From positions 76,718,715 to 76,782,714 of the forward strand of contig CM077646.1 of assembly GCA_039707465.1 (NCBI GenBank): DNA of 64,000 nt, in the 5' to 3' direction. Under the pieces are notes generated by a model, which worked only from the letters and a program-made list of their open reading frames with translations, was not told the DNA's origin and did no database searches. This document shows, piece by piece, positions 22,610 through 49,245 of the stretch (its first letter is position 1; every line of letters starts with the position of its first letter). The translations under genes were made by a program, and so were the position numbers. The DNA comes from Rhabdophis nuchalis. Its lineage: Eukaryota > Chordata > Lepidosauria > Squamata > Natricidae.

Positions 22610-25600
22610 GAACCATGCAGATTACTTCTGAGCTAAAGTCTCTGGATCACAGTCTCTGAAGATATCCACATCAAGAATATGGTCAGCTACAGAGTCTCCT
22701 TCATCAGAATAGTTCAAATTGCTTGGAGTGCATTTTAGGTAGGCTTCAGCATTTTTAATTTGTAAGCAATTATATCAACATCAGGGAGACCAATAGTTGA
22801 TCTTAATAAATGGCTCAATGATCTTAAACATATTTAATGTATTTATAGGTCCATTCACTTGAACCTGATGAAATGGATGCTAATCTGCTTCAGCCTAGAC
22901 CAAAGCACTTTTCTGTGTCTCTGTGCCAACAGGCTTTAATTGTTTTCACTGAAGTTAATGTCACACAGGAATGTACGTTTATAAAACAGTAACTTTGCTT
23001 TACAAGCATAGTTGTTAACATTAAAGGACTTGCATTTTGGCTTAAAACAAAATGTTTTTAAAAAATACAGTGACTTTTCTTGCTGGTGGAGTAAGATTCA
23101 TCTTATCTAAATGAATTAATGGATGAGAAGACAATAATCCACTCAACATTTTCTTTGGTTTATATCCAAAATCTTTTCTTCCCCACCATCTTTTTTTCCT
23201 GTCATGTCCCCATGACAATGTTATCTCAGCCACAGCCTCATCACAAAGTATATAAGATAGGTGATGTTTTGTCCCATAACTATATGGGAGATAAAGTCAG
23301 AAGCAAAATCAAAGTGATGTTTCAAATTTTACTCAGATGCAGTCTGATACATATAGTCTCTCGGCTACTTTTATTTGAAGTTATAATAATAACAATAGTA
23401 CCAATAGTGATAGGTGCAGTCCCTTAGGTGCAAGTCAAAAACATCTGGAACACTGGCTTACACACTATTGGCATTGACGAAAATCATCTCAAGTCAATTG
23501 CAAAAGGCAGTTTTATTCAGAAAAAGGCTTACAAGCCTTGATGGTGTTAAAGGATACCTTTAACACCATCAAACAACATAATCTGCTTATCCCAAGTCTT
23601 TGGAAAGAACTCAAATAGGGGAATAAAATGCCAAACCCAGTCTAAGTATCTGTCTGACTATGGAACCGAAGATAATAGTAATACTCTGTTGTCTCTTAAA
23701 GAGTCAAAATAGCTATCAAAAATTTGAAATATAAGACTACTCAACCATTGGAATTGTAAGTGCTTTATCACTGGGAACTTTTTTTAGTTCAGCAAGGATA
23801 ATAGAGCAAAATGGCAAAATGTATAGGATACCCCTCAATCCTTACAAAGAAGCCTGAAAGTAAGCATTTATTTGACCTATGCAGAGAAAGGAAAATAGGA
23901 GGGGAAAATCCTTAGCAAGAGTATTGCTTGTGTCTCAACCTCCTAAGCAGTAGAAGGATAGATTGGACCTTAGAGACTCCTGCAGCCTGGCCCACTTTAT
24001 TTTTGCCACAACTTCATGATTGGCAAATGTTTGCCCCACTGGTTGATGATATGAAGGGCAGCAAAGATGGGGAATTCATCACCTGTTTTTCTTTTCTTTT
24101 CTTAGCAGGTCAGACCAAAAGGTCCAAGGCGGGTCAGGAAGTGGAAATAAAGACAGTGCATCCCCACCCACCCCTTCCATGGTGAATAGTACTAACTCTG
24201 CAGTGGGAAAAAGGCCCTAAAGGGATTGCTTCCTTAGTAGATAATGTTAGAATTATGGCTGTCCATTGGTGAACACATCACTGTTGAGTTTGCAAACTCA
24301 AACTAAATGGCTGCCATTCACACTTACTTGGGAGTAGGTCACATTATTTCCTGCAAAGGGACCACTGGATCTAGAGAGCCCTACTTTTCCCCACCTGCAG
24401 TAAACCAGACTTTTTAGAGGACAATAACCCCCACTCTTGAACAGCATGGCCATAGTTTGGGGAGGATGGGAGTTGGGATCCGACCGTTTGAAGAGCATCT
24501 GGCTGGGGAAGGAGACAGTCCTCTATAATTCCCGTATTGGCAGAGTTGAAGAGCAGGATCCAGATGGGCTGGATTCCCCGTGACTCAAAGCAGATTGTTC
24601 TCTCAAAGCCCGTTGGTCCTTCTCCCTCTGAGCTGCTGGCACCATGTGGGAGAAAGAGCTGGCAATGACTTTGGGGGGAGCCTTATTGAAGGTCGAGGAG
24701 GACAAAAGGATCCTGCGTCCAGATCCTTCTGCCTAATTGACAACGGAAGCCCGCTGAGCCTGAGCAGGCGAACAGCCCCTGCCAGCCGGCAGGCATCCCT
24801 GCCCGAAGGGGAGGAAAATCTCCTTCCTCGCGCCCCTCCCCCCCCTCCCGCACAACTGCCCGGGTCCTGAATCTGCCGCCTCTGCCAAAGAGCGACCTTC
24901 GCAGGCTCACTCGCTCCTTTTCGCTGGACCCGAAGGAGAAGGAAGATCGAGTAAGAGATGGGGGAGGGGACTGCGCGTTGAGATCGAAGTAAGTTTGAGT
25001 TGAAATAATACTGCCAGAGGGGGAAAAAGGATCTCCAGCCCAGGCGGGTGGAGGTGGTGGTGGTGGTGGTGGTGGGGAGGGGAGGGATAGCTCTCCGGCA
25101 CTTTGGCTCCGCAGGCCCAGGGAGTTCAAGGCTGGGACTTGTAACTTGACTTCTTCGCAAGTGTGTTTAGGAGCGCAGCCCGCTAAACTAACCTTGATGG
25201 ATTCGCGCCATACGAAAGGTCCCCCCCCCCCCTATGCAAGCAGTATGAATAGGTATCTAAGTAGTGCTTTGAATAGGCGGTTTCCCCCATATCCTCATTT
25301 GATAAATGAATCCAGTTCTAATATTTCTTTCCTGCTTCCTTTCTCTTCCTCCCTTAAACGTCTTTCTTGAATGAGCGGCTAAAAAGACATTTTAATTATT
25401 TAATTTAAAATTATTATTTTTTTAAAAAACCCAGCTACTTCCCCGTAGCTCGTGATAACGTCCAACCCCCCCCCCCCGTCAATGAGAAAGTACTATATTA
25501 TGGATATGAACCCATAGGATGGGTAGGGGGAACAATCCGATGTAGCTGAACCATCATTCCCAACGTTTCTCGTCGTCGGCCAGCTATGTCTGCAATGCTA

Positions 25601-27249
25601 CAAGTTTCCAACTTTGCTATTGGCCATTCTCCGAACGTTGTTTGTATTATGATGCCTTTCCAATCTAGTGTTTTTCCAGATGTTTTGGGATTATGGTATA
25701 ATTTCCATTATTTTTCGTCTGATTCCGGGAATCCCAATTCACTGAGAAGTTAGGAACTCATAAACAAAATAAATTACGGAGGTTTGGACTTTCTTGTATC
25801 TCGGAGGCTAGGAGCCGAGCGCTCTACATAGAGTTAAAGACTGATTAGGAAGTTAGGTGTCTATTACCATCGTTCTGAAATCGGGAGAAATTGACAGGTT
25901 TCCCGAGAGACTTCCTAAACTATCCACAAAGTTTTTCTTCTGTTTATGCAACATAGTAGTATCATTTCTGGCAGAATGGGGCAGGCGTCATCTGGGTAGG
26001 TGCCTTGAATAACCTTTTTATGTCTGACAGTAATTATAAAGCAATCATATTATTCAGCAGCCGTTTTAAAACTTGGACACATTGATGGGCTATTAATGGG
26101 GCGGACTACCTAATGGAATCTCGCTGACTGGTTCCCCAGGAAGGGGGACTAAATACGGGGAATGAGTTATTGAAAAGTTTGCATTCCTTTGGGTTGCGTT
26201 TTCTTTGCGAGTTGTCCAGAAATAGTCCGCCTTGTAGGAATTGTAGGAATACGGCGTAGCTTGTCACTTCTTTTGCCCGCTCATGAGAGGGAGCGAGTGT
26301 TCATTTGCACACGTTTAAATGTTTGCAGACTGGCTGTTTGGAGCCGTTCGTCAGCTCAGTATCCCAACGACAGTATTATTAGATCGGAGATAGTTTGATC
26401 GTGCGCAGAACAGAATTAAGCTCTAAAGTTAAACTGCAAACGTCATGCCTCTGTGCTGATCACAGGCATCGTTATATATTGAGATAAAGCCACTCTGGTC
26501 ATGCGCAGAGAGTTGTTTTATTAATTCCGTGCTTTGCAGCGCTGAGTTTTGGCATTAATGAAACCATGGAGCTGAGCCCATACACTCACTCCAATTTTGC
26601 CTGTAGGGTTGAAATCATATGCACACTCCTTTATTTGGGAATAAAGCCTATTGAGCCATTGCCAGCCTGAGTAAACATGCACAGGAATAGACTAGTCTGC
26701 ACAGCTGGTCTACCCTGACCTAAGATTGGTATCTCGTGCAAATCTCCGTTTTAGAGAAAGACATCTTTCTGCTTTTCACCAAAATCAAAACCCGATAGCC
26801 ACGTTGCAAGCTGGAATTTAAAAAACGAAGGCTCCCTCTGAAAAACTTGCACAACACAACAAAAGTGACAGCTACTGCCAATTTACGTAGTAAAACGGGC
26901 TCTAAATCAAGCGATGTTGTCGGGAAATTATTATTATTATTTTAAAAGGAGGAATTAAAAATTGAATTGAGTGATTTCCGGCTCTAAAATGAATTTGTGC
27001 TGAAAGTAAGCGAACCGTGGTCATCTCTATTCAAGACAGGACGACAGAAAGTAAAAGTGCAGCACCTGAAGATTGGCCAGCGGGTGTGTGTGTGTGTGTA
27101 GTTTCATCCCTATCATTTTCTTTTAAGAAGGTCAAGGCACTTTCCTCTCCCAACAATAGTTTGTATAAGACAGACTTGGCCGAGAGCACTAAAGTGAACA
27201 TCAAGGCCGAGCGAAAGATTCGAACTCGAGTCTTCCCAAGCTTAGTCTA
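22610..27249. other. Upstream unique region of WNT5A, transposon-poor
   Basis: About 4.6 kb with no recognised transposon. A perfect 16-bp-arm hairpin lies at 23538-23572. GC- and CpG-rich sequence occurs at about 24530-25210, with a GGT run near 25052. The rest is AT-rich unique sequence that may include regulatory elements; none can be named from sequence alone. Confidence 0.5.
23538..23572. repeat. Perfect hairpin, 16-bp arms, 3-nt loop
   Basis: TTGATGGTGTTAAAGG, then ATA, then the exact reverse complement CCTTTAACACCATCAA. No T-run or RNA promoter is seen next to it. Confidence 0.9.
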
Positions 27250-28362
27250 ACTAAGTACAAACCCGACTCCACCCCCTACACCCCCCCCCCCTCTACGGGC
27301 GTGGAAAACAATGAACAGATGTCGGGGCGATGAGCAATTCCAGATTAACGTCGTCCTTTCACGCGGGTGTAAATTCCAAGAATGCCGCCCTCTCCGCTGG
27401 CTGGCTGGCACTGGCGCTGCCGCGCTATCCCACCCAGCCAGCCAGCAGCTCGGACGCTGAGTCCAGAGGCTGCCGCCTGAGGTGCAGCTTAAAAGCTCGC
27501 TCTGGGTTGCAATAGGTTGAACACACGGCGCACGCGCGTCTCCGCGAGCTCTTCCTTCGCCTCCTCCTCCTCCTCCTCCCCCAACCCCCCCTCCCGGTTC
27601 TTTCCCTGCAGACACCGTCGCCTCTACAACTTTTCTCGCACTTCGCGCCAGGCGAGGGGAGCAGAAGCGCCCCCGCGTCGGCCGCGCAGCAACTAGTGCG
27701 GAGAGAAATAAAAAGAGAGAAGGAGCTGCTGCCTTGTGTCCGCGCGGCACAGAATGAAGCCGGGACTGTGAGGGGAAGGGCGAGCGAAAACGGCACTTTT
27801 TTTCTTTTTCTTTTGCGCCACCGCGGGACATGGATTGGAGCAGCTGCCCTAGCCTCCGCCGCCGCCCTGCGCTTTGATGCCTGAGGAGTTGTTCCCTCCT
27901 TGCCCGTCTCTCGCTCGCTCGCTCTCTCGCAATGGAGGGGCTCCGCTGGGGCAAAGCTTGCCGGTGCCGGGCACCCGTGGCAGCGGGTAGGTAGACGGCA
28001 GGGGAAGGAAGTCTGCAAGGCGTGTTTGGGAGGCGTCGAGCCTCGCGCGGGAGGCGGCGGCGCCGCCGCCGTGGCAGCGCTACCTGGCTGGGCTGATCTG
28101 AAGCTGAAGACGCTGCGATTGTCCCGGTTCGATCGCGGATGGACCTTGCGAAGGAGGCTTCTTCGCTCCAGCGCTGGAGCGGGTCTCCCCTCCTCCCCCC
28201 TCCGACCACAACAAGCCTGTCATTTGTCGCCGGAGAAGATTGCGAGAAGTTGGGTTTTGGGCTTCCTCGATTGGATTACTTGGCTGCTAAGCTAGAGAGT
28301 TTCCTGGTTCTCTTCTGGTCCCCTCGGTCGTCGTCTCTTCCTCCCTCCCCCTCCTCCCCACA
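27250..28362 (+). promoter_or_regulatory. WNT5A: CpG-rich promoter and 5' leader of WNT5A
   Basis: About 1.1 kb with dense CpG and GC-rich runs directly precedes the WNT5A start codon. This fits a CpG-island promoter of a developmental gene. The transcription start cannot be placed from sequence; I see no convincing TATA box. The distal limit is approximate, since GC content falls off near 27250. The leader contains an upstream ATG at 28139 whose frame overlaps the main start (see findings). Long open frames on the minus strand here are by-products of GC richness. Confidence 0.75.
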
Positions 28363-42584
<14,222 letters not shown>

Positions 42585-44527
42585 GTGGGTTGGGTGGGAG
42601 AACCTCTTCCAGTCCACCAGCAGGGGAATTGCCCTAAATGATCTCAGTTCTTATTTATAGTGCCCAATGGGTTGCTTTCCTTGTTTATATGTTAAATCTT
42701 TTGCAAAGAGAAATGATGGGGAAATCTTGTTACATCCAGCTCTGATTGTGCATAGTTTTATATTTTTTGCAATAATGGGGGTGGGAGTGGATGGGGGGGA
42801 GGGAATTGACAGAATATTTATTTGCATATTTGGGATTAAGATTTAACAATAGCAATGAAAATAAGATAGCTTAAAAGGATACCCATTCTATGTGAAAACA
42901 GTCACAAGAAACATGGTATAAATGCAGTAGATATGAGGTATTTGTGTCACATGCTTTAGATCAGAGCATGGCTGGACTTGGTAATATAAAAAAATCTGAA
43001 CATGGCTTTTGTTCATAACTTTAGTGACCAAAAAATAATAAAAAACAATAATGTTCTAACGGTAATGATTAGTTGATCTGTAAAATTTTAGCACAACATT
43101 CTTCAAACTTATTTGCATGACCACCTGCAGGGAAGGGTAAAAGCATAAGGTCCCTAAACTACTGTTGTGCTGCTAGGTAACTTCAAAAAATCCTTTAAAT
43201 TAATTTGAGTTTGTTCATTTATTCTTGGCCTACATATGAACATGCACTGAGTGGGGACTGGCTGTGAAAAGATGCTAGGAAGGAAGCATGCAGTTCTTTC
43301 ACCATCATTCATATAATGCATTTCTCAGAAGATGTATTTGAATTATCAAATGCCATTTCTTAAAAATTACAAACAAAATCAAGAGGAAGAAAGCCCGATT
43401 TAACTACTCTTTGTAGATCAAAGCAATATTTGGGATACTGCAAGTTGCCGTGAAATAAACATGTCTCATGTATGTTTAGGCAGCCTTATGCCTTAGTTTA
43501 AAAGAATACTGATGAATTAACGAATTGGGATTTTCTGAAGTATGTGTGCTAAATAATGCTGGAAACGGAATCTATTGTGCATTACAAAAACAAAGATTCT
43601 TTATTTTTAAAGTGCTATGGGTAGTAGTTTGTTTCTTTTCAGAAATGGAAGTTGGCTGATAGCATTGTGGAATTGAGAACTCTTGACTGTCCTGTAGATC
43701 AGCTTGGTAATTTAAAAAATGGGCAGTGTGGCAAGCAATATCCTCTTCATCATCCTGTGCTACTTTTGTTTGTTTTAATACACAATGCTTTAAAAATATA
43801 TTGTGGCTACGCACAAACTGCTCAGACTATATTCGAGCAGTTACTTGTATATGGGAAAACTTTGGTCTGTTGGTGTCTAATATCTGAAACCTTTCCTCGT
43901 ACATATATATTGTCAGTACAAACTACAAACCAATGATTTCTTTAAGAAAAAATGAACATAAAGTCGGTTCAAATTACCAGACAGTTTCTTTGTTTAGACT
44001 AAGCATATTATTATCCTCCCCCATTTTTAAAAACACTGTCAATTCGCTTAAAGGGCTTTATTTGGGTTGGACGCTGATCTCCCCTTTTCCTAGGGCTTGA
44101 ACATTGTTGAAGGGCAAGTCAGTCACAATTTAACTTTCTCTTTTTCCTTTCAGAAAGTATTGGATTTTTCAACTTGGTTGAGTGAAAGATTTGGCATGAT
44201 CTGAATTGTTGGTTGTGGACTTGAGCTCAGAATTCCAGAAAGTTTAATGTATGGTTTAGAACAGCCTTGCTCAGCCTGGTTCTCCACCTAATGTCCGACA
44301 CTATGCTGTCCTTAATGGCCTAACACTTAGTTGGGATGAGCTGAAACAGATTTATTGCAAGTTCATTGTTGCTAGTAATGGAAACAAGTTTTCTTAAGAC
44401 AAATTATACCTTCTTCTTTTTTTTATAAATAAGTAAATTCTGTGATAAACTAGCATATTATACAGGCACAGAAGCTATAGTAAATCTCTGTATTGTTTCA
44501 ATTTTAGTACATGTACTGTTGAAGCAT

Positions 44528-44604
44528 GTTTTGGCAAGACATTTAGTAGAATTGGAACAATACAGAGAAAATTAGTATGGCCCCTTGTACAGGGATAACA
44601 TGCC
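44528..44604 (+). pseudogene. U6 snRNA retropseudogene fragment
   Basis: The segment with AATTGGAACAATACAGAG, then a diverged GATTAGCATGGCCCCT-like stretch and GGATAACATGCCA, follows the central and 3' part of spliceosomal U6 RNA in order and spacing. The U6 ACAGAGA box is retained. The 5' end is diverged, the 3' tail is missing, and substitutions are scattered through it. No distal promoter (PSE, TATA) is visible upstream, so it is a dead retrocopy. It lies in sense orientation within the probable WNT5A 3' UTR. Confidence 0.85.
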
Positions 44605-45217
44605 AGTTTTTATGTAAGAAGAGAATCTTTTCTCCCTTGACACAAGTTTAATGCATTCTTCAGCTTCCAAGACCTCACCCAAATTCACCCACCCTAATAA
44701 ATATAAGAAGATTGGAATTAATGTCAGACTTCTACCTTTCATTAACATACCAGGAGTTTCATTTCTCACAGGCTGTGGGCTTTCTCATTAATGCCATCAT
44801 GATTATCAGCTTTTACAATGATGATTGCTCTTAATTTATTGTGCAAGGAAATATTTACTTCCATGGTTCCTAGTATTTTCAAACCAATGGCAACAATAAC
44901 TTTCATAAATAAATAAAGCACTAGTTCCTTGAATATGTCACTTTTGGTTTTTATTATACAAAAACCACATTTTAAAATTATGTTGAACACTTATCCTTTA
45001 TCATGACTTCTGCCTATGAGCAGGGAGGTCAAATGATCCTAGCTATTAAAAATGCTATTTAATGTAAAATACTTCACTTTATATTCTTCAGATACTATGT
45101 AAATCTACTATGTTCTCTTCGTTCTGTACATTTAATGTACATAATTTTGTCTTGTGTGATTTGTATATTTCCTTGGGGTTTTTAAAGGCTTATGCCATAT
45201 TGGAAGATAGACTATAA

Positions 45218-45223
45218 AATAAA
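45218..45223 (+). terminator. Probable distal polyadenylation signal of WNT5A
   Basis: A canonical AATAAA hexamer lies inside TATAAAATAAAATG, followed by T/G-rich sequence (GTTGGTTATATATTGGG) typical of a downstream element. An earlier AATAAA at 43454 could give a shorter transcript. Confidence 0.5.
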
Positions 45224-45240
45224 ATGTTGGTTATATATTG

Positions 45241-48181
45241 GGAGATTATTTTAATTCTTTCAGGAGAGGTATTTTTTAAAAAAAAACTTTATTCTGCCTG
45301 CGCTATTTTTATAAATAAATCAAGGCAGGAAATCTACTTTTAATGTTCCTCCCTCCTCCTTTTTTTCCTACAACAACCCTCTGAGGTGGGTTAGACTGAG
45401 AGTTTTATTGTAAAACAGGCAATGTTCTCAGGTGAATTCTTTATCGGTATAACAATAAATATAGAGATTCTTCATGGAAGCTTGAAGCTGCAATTAAGGT
45501 CTACAAAATAATGAGAATACTGAACTCTCATTTTTAATATTCTCCAAAAGATCTATACACAGTTAAGTAGATATCTCTAGGCCCTTTGCTTTTACGCAAA
45601 AAAGCTAACAGAACAAAACCCTGAGAAGACTTTTTCATTCCACATAGGTCTTACAGGAGTCCTTAGAAAATAATAGATGAATGACTGAAGCCAGGGATAA
45701 GACGAGAAGTACAAGAGATCATCCCTGACTATTTGTTATTATTTAATATTTTCATTGTAGCTTCACTTGGAAGCATGAAAGAAACAGTGTTTACAATGTG
45801 ACGTGTTTTGTCACTAATATTCCTTACTAATATGGAAAGCATACATGTTTCAATTAAATGTGTATTTCTGATTTGTCATAGGTGGTGTTGCTAGCCATTT
45901 TATTAATAGGAAGGCCATGCCACCATAACAGCCATATTTTAAAATATAAAAGGGGAAGGATCATAATGCATTCTGCTTTAAAATCAAGGGTATCCACTAG
46001 GGCTCCATTATTTTATTAACTAGGAGCATTGTTAACAGAGGATGTGGGAGTAGAGTCAAAGATGTTGATATAGTCTTGATGCAATTAAAACCTTGCTGTC
46101 ATCTTGCATTATTTAACCTCCTCATGGAAGAACCTCTTCAAAAAGCTAGCACTGTGGCTTATAAGATAGAAATAAGCATATGGTACTCAAGCATATAATT
46201 GAGAACCTTTTCTTCCTCCCAAAACTGTAGTTGGAAAGAGCCTGAAAAAGTTCTCACCCGCTTGTAACTTTGAAAGCTATAGAAGAGAAAAATCAGTATG
46301 GGTTTTCATAAAAATGCTTACATGTTCATTGATTTTAACAGCAGTTCAGTTTTGAACCACTCCTAACTTTCTGAAGAACGTGCAACCCTGCAAATTCTGC
46401 TCAAAAGCCAGAGGCAGCCCTTAACCCTCGGAAATGTTTCAGACCTTGGTCTAGAGAAACAAAATCCAGAAAATGTGTTCATGTTGTACAATTGCATGTT
46501 GTTCTCACCTCACCGACAATGCCAAGCAGGTCCTCCCTTTGTGCTGTACAGCCTCATGTCAGCCCGGATTTTTCCTGCAGACCCTGATAGAGGAGTCAAT
46601 TCCATGAAGTTCAGGAGCAGCCTGACTTTAAAAAAGTCACCTGGGCTAGAAGAACCTGGGCTAGAAGAACAAAGAAAAGAAGCCAGTTCAGATACTAGTT
46701 CTTAGGGTATCCACCTCTTGGGGCAGAAATAAATTGCTGAGAACTCCAAGAGGCCTGTTAAGTTTGGTGGCTAGTCTGGTGATCCAGATTTTCTTAAAAT
46801 TAAAGCTGGAAGATTGTCTTCTCTGGCCTACCTGGTCTTTCCTTGCCACTTGTTGGTCACTCAAATCATGCTGTTCTGTAGCCTCACCCAGATGGTTTGA
46901 ACAGATGGTCCCACAAATCCTCCTGGTAGAGAAGACAAAAGGAAATCTCCAGCTAATAAGAGCAGAACGGCAACAGGAAATGGTAGTTGCTTTGGTTGCT
47001 GTATCTTCACAGCATTTGGGAATGATGCCCTTTGTGAGGGAAAAAGACAGAAGCAACTCAGTTGATCAAATCTCATAAATCAAAGTGGCTCGTGTTTTGG
47101 TATTATGTGTTTTCTATTTGTTGTTTTCCCCAACTAAACTCCATGCTCTATGAAGAAGTACATTTAATACAGAAACCTCACACGAACCCATAGGTGAGTT
47201 GTATTGCCTTATAAACAGGTCCTTTGAGTATTGAGCCAATATTTATATTTTGGAAAGCAACATTTCTGACAACAATTTCCCCCCCTTTTGGACAGAATAC
47301 AGTCAGGAAATAAAGTGGAGGTTATTGAACAATGTGTGTAATAAAAAGGAGAAATTGAGGCTAATCACTTCTGATCAAAGAAAACTTTGCAACATCAGCA
47401 AAAGTAATAGATTGCACGCTCTCTTTCATTTGAGAGGCCAGCTTAATGTACTGAATCTCTTCTTGGGTGCCAAGAATGTAATATGCCACAAAAGTAGAAG
47501 ATCAACATGGAACATGCTTTAAAATAGCACTTCTGGGTAAATGCAATTTCTGTGGTCTAATTACTCACATATGGTTTCATTTTCCTTCACTTGTATATTG
47601 ACCAGTATTCTTTGTTGCAAAAACTTTGACCTCCACTTCTATAGGTCAGCATTTCTCTGGAGTAGAATATTGTGAAATTCTTTCCAATAACAGGGAAGTT
47701 AAAAAATATTTACCACGTTTACTCTAAAATAAAATAATCCTGAGTTTTACGTGACAACCGCCCCCCCTCCCCCCAAAGATGAAATTGGGGGAAGAGGTCA
47801 ATCCTGTGGAGTTCCCAGTTTGCTCACCTTGTTACTAGCACCCTTGCTCCTGTGTGGGAAATAACCTGAAGCCAGTCCTGGATATCATTATGTTCCATTC
47901 TCCAAATTCTTCATGTAATACATGCATATCTAGGGCTGTCTAAAAGGTTCCCAATTTATAATTTACCAAAAAAATAGAACTCATATTTGCATACACTCAT
48001 CATTGCCTCACATCAGAGTATATAACTATATATAAATATAACTATATAACTATACATATACATATATAATTGTTCCACAACACCCTTTTAGGGCCCCAAT
48101 TAAGGGAGGAGACATACTGTTTCCTTTTCTGCCTTTCGGCTCATCACCAGAGACCATCTAGACAGAAAGCCATGAGTTCCG
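45241..48181. other. Downstream unique region with one SINE scrap
   Basis: At about 45368-45430, ACAACCCTCTGAGGTGGGTT is the inverted core of a squamate SINE. CCTGGGCTAGAAGAA is repeated in tandem at 46638-46669. Otherwise unique; the open frames at 46475-47078 show no recognisable domain. Confidence 0.5.
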
Positions 48182-48200
48182 TTGTGTGATTTTTTAAATA

Positions 48201-48276
48201 TGTGTGTTAGTTTTTATGAGCTGATCAATAGTCTCCCTGATTTATTTATTGATCAGCTCAAAAAAACTAACACACA
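48201..48276. repeat. Hairpin, 28-bp arms with one mismatch
   Basis: Arms 48201-48228 and 48249-48276 are reverse complements except for one base; the loop is 20 nt. The right arm runs into a (CA)n array (48269-48317). The left arm has the matching TGTGTGTT edge. Confidence 0.9.
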
Positions 48277-48331
48277 CACACACACATACACACACACACA
48301 CATACATACATACACACATTTGCTGATCGGG

Positions 48332-48480
48332 AGTAGAACCAGTGGTCTAGTGGCAATTACAACTGCCTCACATGGAATACAGCCCCGGTTCGAATCCCAG
48401 TAAGGGTATGGCTAGCTGATGAGAGCTAAGTAGCTTGAAATAGATCTATACTAGTCTTCCTTGTTTATTTATTTATCAGC
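48332..48480 (+). repeat. tRNA-derived SINE with intact B box
   Basis: A box TGGTCTAGTGGC (48343-48354) and B box GGTTCGAATCC (about 48388-48398) sit at tRNA-like spacing, close to a tRNA-Glu pattern. The body GCTAGCTGATGAGAGCTAAG and AT-rich tail follow. The tail CCTTGTTTATTTATTTATCA resembles CCCTGATTTATTTATTGATC at 48235-48254. A tRNA gene is unlikely because the acceptor arms do not pair well. Confidence 0.75.
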
Positions 48481-48550
48481 ACAAAATGTATATATATATA
48501 TACACACACACATATATATACACACACACACATATACACACACACACGGA
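48481..48550. repeat. Simple repeat (TA)n / (CA)n
   Basis: Alternating TA and CA runs ending in ACACGGACACGGACACG. Confidence 0.9.
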
Positions 48551-48715
48551 CACGGACACGTCCCTCTTAGAAGTAGAAACAGTTGGAAAGAAAAAGGATG
48601 AGGAGAGGATTGACATGGGATAAAGGAGAGGAGGATCTCCATGAGAATATAGAATAAAATGGATGGAGAAGAAGAGGCATGAAGCAGAAACTGGCTAAAG
48701 GGAGAAAAAAAGCTG

Positions 48716-49245
48716 TACAGGTGGTCCTCGACCTACAACAGTTCATTTAGTGAGCGTTCAAAGTCACATCACTAAAAAAAATTGACTTATGACCATTTTT
48801 CACACTTATGACCATTGCAGCATCTCCAAGGTCACACGATAAAAATTAAGACAGTTGGCAATGGACTCATATTTATGCTGGCTGCAGTGTGCCAGGATCA
48901 TATCATCCAGGGGTGGGTTTCGGCAGGCACTACTGCTGTTTTGCTGGTGGGCGCGCTGCATATGCATGCACAGTACAATAAAGATTGGTGCCACTTATGG
49001 CACCGCCCGGAGAACCGGTTCAGCGGCGTGGCAGGCCTGGATCCCTGCTGGTTCCAGTGATCCAAACCATGACCGGTTCGGCCAAACCGATCCAAACTGG
49101 TAAGAACCCACCAATGATGTGATCCCCTTTTTGTGGCCTTCTGAAAAGCAAAGTGAACGAGGAAGGCAGATTCACTCGACAGGCATGCTACTAAATTAAC
49201 AACTGCAGAGATTCTCTTACAATTGTGGAACTCTTCATAATTCCA
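48716..49245 (-). mobile_element. TA-flanked MITE, inverted, split by a hAT MITE
   Basis: TACAGGTGGTCCTCGACCTA opens the element. The inverted body resumes after the hAT insertion with TTTGTGGCCTTCTGAAAAGC and GGCAGATTCACTCGACAG and fades near 49245. Alignment by eye to 10420-10825 supports one interrupted copy. Confidence 0.78.
48908..49115. mobile_element. hAT-type MITE nested in the TA-flanked MITE
   Basis: Ends CAGGGGTGGGTTTC and GAACCCACCAATG. Flanks ATATCATC and ATGTGATC match at 6 of 8. The intact MITE family has a CATGTGATC-like target here. Interior has GAGAACCGGTTC and ACCGGTTCGG motifs. Confidence 0.75.

Larger units (their letters stand above)
42585..45240 (+). other. WNT5A: WNT5A 3' untranslated region (probable extent)
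   Basis: About 2.6 kb of AT-rich sequence follows the stop codon and carries several AATAAA-type signals, including 43454-43459 and 45218-45223. A long 3' UTR is usual for vertebrate WNT5A. A U6 retropseudogene fragment sits at about 44528-44604. A Pumilio-type motif TGTACATA is at 45136-45143. The true end needs transcript data; the distal signal is favoured because no strong signal follows closely. Confidence 0.65.

Noticed and set aside
27247..28209. 320-residue minus-strand open frame over the WNT5A promoter
   Set aside because: GC-rich CpG-island sequence keeps many frames open. Composition is Arg/Ser/Pro-rich with no recognisable domain, and a second overlapping minus frame is open too.
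48332..48420. Functional tRNA gene
   Set aside because: Promoter boxes are good but the acceptor stem does not pair and a SINE body follows.
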